A stretch of 7,815 bases of DNA from Bacteroides sp. Its GTDB lineage: Bacteria; Bacteroidota; Bacteroidia; Bacteroidales; SM23-62. The stretch is from NCBI GenBank assembly GCA_030667765.1, contig DAOUVF010000125.1, forward strand, positions 1 through 7,815. Direction: 5' to 3'. Under the pieces are notes generated by a model. That model was not told where the DNA came from and did not search any database. It saw only the letters and a program-made list of their open reading frames with translations. The position numbers and the translations under genes are program-made. Below, one piece after another: positions 5,733 to 7,815 of this stretch (its first letter is position 1; the number at the start of each line of letters is the position of its first letter).

Positions 5733-7529
5733 TTAAATATTGGCTGGTCTTCCGGCGGCTTCGCAGGATTCCCTGACAGAATCCGCCAGGTTGAACCCGG
5801 TTTCAAATTCACGGTCCCTCAACACCCGTTTCTCATACAGGTGCCTGAAATTCTGGATACTGGTGACAATGGGATTGGCCGCCGTATGGCCCAGTCCACA
5901 CCTGCTTATCTTAAGTGGTTTGCTCCAATCAAGGAGGTCATCAATATCCTGAACCACTCCGTGCCCGTCCAGGATCTTTTGGAGTTTATCTTTTAACAAC
6001 ACAGGGATGTTGCGGCAGGTGGAGCATGAACCACAGGATTCTTCAATAAAGAATTCCGTATAATTCATAACAACTTCCTTCAGTAAGTCCCTGGATTCAT
6101 GAAATATGATCAGTGCACCACCGGTACCAAGGTCCTCGTAACCAAGGTGCCTCGGCAACTGGTTGGGACCGATCAGCGTGCCTGATGGTCCGCCGACCTG
6201 TACGGCCTGTACCTCTTCCGCACCTACCATTTCCAGAATATCATAGATGGAATGTCCCCATTCGATCTCATAAACCCCCGGATATCGGCAGTCCCCCGAT
6301 ATACTCATCAGCTTTGTGCCGGCAGATTCCTTGGTGCCCAGGCTAAGGAACCATTCACTTCCTTTTTTCATGATCTTGGTAACCTTTGCCAGGGTTTCTA
6401 CATTGTTTACGATGGTAGGTTTTTCCTTGTATCCTTTATCAACCGGGAAGGGTGGCCTGTCCCGCGGCTCCCCCCTCTTGCCTTCTGCCGACTCTATCAA
6501 AGCACTCTCTTCACCGCAAACATAGGCGCCGGCACCATACTGGATACGGATGTCAAAATCAAATCCTTTCCTGCCGGCAATGTCTTTTCCAAGCAGGTTC
6601 TCCTTGCGGAGTTCCTCCAGGGCATTTTCAAGGTGCTTCCGCAGGTATTTATATTCATACCGGATGTAAAGAACACCTGATTTGGCTCCCACCGCATAGG
6701 CTGCAATGGCCATTCCTTCAAAAACCAGCCTGGGCAGTTCTGTCAGGATCACCCTGTCTTTGAACGTCCCCGGCTCTCCTTCATCTGCATTGCAGAATAT
6801 ATACCTTTCGGTTTCCATGGCTTTTGTGCAGAATTCCCATTTCAGTCCCGTTGGAAAACCGGCCCCGCCCCGGCCCCTTAAGTTGGATTTCTTGATCTCT
6901 TCAATAACCTCCGCAGGCTTCATGGCAATCGCTTTTTGCAATCCTTCTCCGGGGGAATACTGATCCCATACCACCGTTCCCTTCAAGCGGATATTGTTAC
7001 TGACAACAGCTTGCACAAGGTCAGAGCTGTTGTTCCCGTCACCGTAGTTTTGCCTGCACATTTCGTTTACGGGCATTCCCTGTCTCATATATTTCACCAT
7101 TTCCTTGATACGGAAAGGGGTCAGGTCCTTGAATATTACCCCGTTAATGATGGCTGCAGGCTCCTGGTCACACATCCCGATACAAGAGGTATCATACAGC
7201 CCGATCAGTCCGTCACCGCTCACATTGCCAAATTTAATACCTGCTTCCTCTTCAAAGGTTTGCTTTACTTTCTCCCTTCCCATCATCTCGGCGGTCACAC
7301 TGTTATTCAGGTAGACATGATATTTTCCCAGCGGTTTGTTGCTGAAAAAATGGTAAAAACTGATGGTCTCGACCAGTTCGGCCTTCGAGATTCCAAGCTG
7401 GTCCGCGATCTTCTGGTTGATTTCCTCAGGGATATATCCTATTTCTTCCTGTATATCCAGCAGGATATCCATCAGGCGGGACGGATCATTGCCGTATCTG
7501 TCAATAATGTCGGAAATGCTTGTTTTCAT
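5733..7529 (-). CDS. hoxF: Hydrogenase NAD-reducing (diaphorase) subunit HoxF with NuoE-like N-terminal domain
   Basis: This 598-residue subunit exchanges electrons with NAD+/NADH through FMN. Residues 1-150 form a NuoE-like thioredoxin-fold domain. It keeps only the second cysteine pair of the usual [2Fe-2S] site (C116 and C120 in SCIGMCDQEPA); the first pair is absent (HVYLNNSVTAEMMG, 71-84). The NuoF-like part follows, with the glycine-rich GRGGAGFPTGLKW (219-231), FCNADEGEPGTFKDR (245-259) for FMN, YGAGAYVCGEESALIES (331-347) and the [4Fe-4S] ligands C499-x2-C502-x2-C505 and C544. The size and fused layout match HoxF of Ralstonia-type soluble hydrogenases (about 600 residues). Cyanobacterial Hox enzymes keep separate HoxE and HoxF. 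The gene begins 19 nt after rex and ends 19 nt before hoxU. There is no signal peptide, so it is cytoplasmic. Confidence 0.94.
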   Translation of the reverse strand: MKTSISDIIDRYGNDPSRLMDILLDIQEEIGYIPEEINQKIADQLGISKAELVETISFYHFFSNKPLGKYHVYLNNSVTAEMMGREKVKQTFEEEAGIKFGNVSGDGLIGLYDTSCIGMCDQEPAAIINGVIFKDLTPFRIKEMVKYMRQGMPVNEMCRQNYGDGNNSSDLVQAVVSNNIRLKGTVVWDQYSPGEGLQKAIAMKPAEVIEEIKKSNLRGRGGAGFPTGLKWEFCTKAMETERYIFCNADEGEPGTFKDRVILTELPRLVFEGMAIAAYAVGAKSGVLYIRYEYKYLRKHLENALEELRKENLLGKDIAGRKGFDFDIRIQYGAGAYVCGEESALIESAEGKRGEPRDRPPFPVDKGYKEKPTIVNNVETLAKVTKIMKKGSEWFLSLGTKESAGTKLMSISGDCRYPGVYEIEWGHSIYDILEMVGAEEVQAVQVGGPSGTLIGPNQLPRHLGYEDLGTGGALIIFHESRDLLKEVVMNYTEFFIEESCGSCSTCRNIPVLLKDKLQKILDGHGVVQDIDDLLDWSKPLKISRCGLGHTAANPIVTSIQNFRHLYEKRVLRDREFETGFNLADSVRESCEAAGRPANI

Positions 7530-7533
7530 AAAA

Positions 7534-7547
7534 AGAATATTTATTCT
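7534..7547. repeat. 14-bp palindrome between rex and hoxF
   Basis: AGAATA-TT-TATTCT is a perfect 6-bp inverted repeat with a 2-nt centre, placed 5 nt before the hoxF ATG in the 19-nt rex-hoxF gap. It does not match the known Rex operator (TTGTGAA-N4-TTCACAA type). It could be a protein-binding site or a weak AU-rich hairpin affecting hoxF translation. It could also be chance in an A/T-rich leader: the hoxY-hoxH gap contains the similar palindrome TAAATATTTA (4440-4449). Confidence 0.3.
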
Positions 7548-7548
7548 G

Positions 7549-7815
7549 TTATTGGTTGGTGTTGATAATTTCCTGTTCGTTTTTATTAAACTTATTCACG
7601 AAATAGATCAGGTTCACCAGTTCATTTTCAATGTTGAAATTATTGATCGTGATCTCTTCCGTACTCTTGAATTTAACCGGGGAGAAATTCAATATGCCCT
7701 TGATCTTTGCTGCTTTAAGTCTCTCCAGTGTTTGCTGGGCAGCAATATCCGGAACGGCCATTATGGCCACACTTATATTATTATCCCTGACATAGTCCTC
7801 CAGTTCTTCAATTGG
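7549..7815 (-). CDS. rex: Redox-sensing transcriptional repressor Rex, C-terminal part (5' end outside window)
   Basis: The last 88 codons of Rex are present, with the gene entering from the right edge in frame (PIEELEDYVRDNN...). The segment VAIMAVPDIAAQQ followed by KIKGILNFSPVKF is the signature of the Rex Rossmann domain; compare B. subtilis Rex (IAILTVP..AAQ....IKGILNF.P). The C-terminal NNFNIENELVNLIYFVNKF matches the end of the domain, which leads into the domain-swapped helix of the dimer. Rex binds NADH or NAD+ and represses fermentative, hydrogen and respiratory genes when NADH is low. The winged-helix DNA-binding part and the promoter are not in the window. The stop is 19 nt before hoxF, so rex is probably the leading gene, or an early one, of the hydrogenase operon and may regulate both itself and the hox genes. 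Confidence 0.9.
   Translation of the reverse strand, partial: PIEELEDYVRDNNISVAIMAVPDIAAQQTLERLKAAKIKGILNFSPVKFKSTEEITINNFNIENELVNLIYFVNKFNKNEQEIINTNQ

Noticed and set aside
5015..7529. The hoxF and hoxU genes could be read as nuoEF and nuoG of respiratory complex I, or as HydBC subunits of an electron-bifurcating [FeFe] hydrogenase.
   Set aside because: HoxU is only 232 residues with no NuoG-type C-terminal domain. The genes run directly into hoxY and hoxH with [NiFe] motifs, and no H-cluster motif is present anywhere in the window.
6936..7565. A 209-codon open frame on the plus strand opposite hoxF, and similar plus-strand frames opposite hoxH (3697-4236) and hoxY (4214-4753).
   Set aside because: Their translations show no recognisable domain, and they lie exactly opposite strongly conserved hydrogenase genes. 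They are by-products of the codon pattern on the other strand.
1..7815. CRISPR repeats, tRNA or rRNA genes, insertion sequences, and a hidden defence or mobile system.
   Set aside because: I found no regularly spaced repeats, no tRNA-like cloverleaf, no transposase or integrase motifs, and almost all bases are accounted for by housekeeping or hydrogenase genes.

Overview
All recognisable genes in this window lie on the minus strand, so the window reads biologically from right (7815) to left (1). The order is rex (C-terminal part only), hoxF, hoxU, hoxY, hoxH, a hydrogenase maturation protease (hoxW-like), an FNR/Fpr-type flavoprotein reductase, a divergent miaB-type methylthiotransferase, and the start of a second methylthiotransferase that looks like mtaB. 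The first six genes are separated by only 2-19 nt. A 104-nt gap then precedes the reductase, and the last three genes again sit close together (10 nt, then a 4-nt ATGA overlap).

Region 2495-7529 encodes a complete soluble NAD(H)-linked [NiFe] hydrogenase of the HoxFUYH type (group 3d). HoxH carries the Ni-Fe site and HoxY the proximal [4Fe-4S] cluster. HoxU carries one [2Fe-2S] and two [4Fe-4S] motifs. HoxF carries the NAD and FMN sites plus a [4Fe-4S] motif. Together they should couple H2 oxidation or production to NAD+/NADH in the cytoplasm. HoxH still encodes the C-terminal tail that is removed after nickel insertion, and the matching endopeptidase follows directly. Rex, the NADH/NAD+ sensing repressor, sits immediately upstream of hoxF. 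This suggests that the hydrogenase is controlled by cellular redox state, although Rex's own promoter and DNA-binding domain lie outside the window.

Region 1-2390 holds a small FAD/NAD(P) reductase that resembles E. coli-type Fpr and carries NADP-type residues, then two radical-SAM tRNA methylthiotransferases. The reductase could link reduced ferredoxin or flavodoxin to NADPH, either for the hydrogenase or as electron supply for the radical-SAM enzymes. Both are inferences from position.

The protein sequences, the A/T-rich leaders before several start codons and the scarcity of strong Shine-Dalgarno sites suggest an anaerobic or facultative member of the Bacteroidota or a relative. This placement is tentative. 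I see no tRNA, rRNA, CRISPR array, insertion sequence or transposase. The core system is a known enzyme type; the less ordinary points are the rex-hox linkage, the Fpr-like reductase next to it, and the variant MiaB motif.
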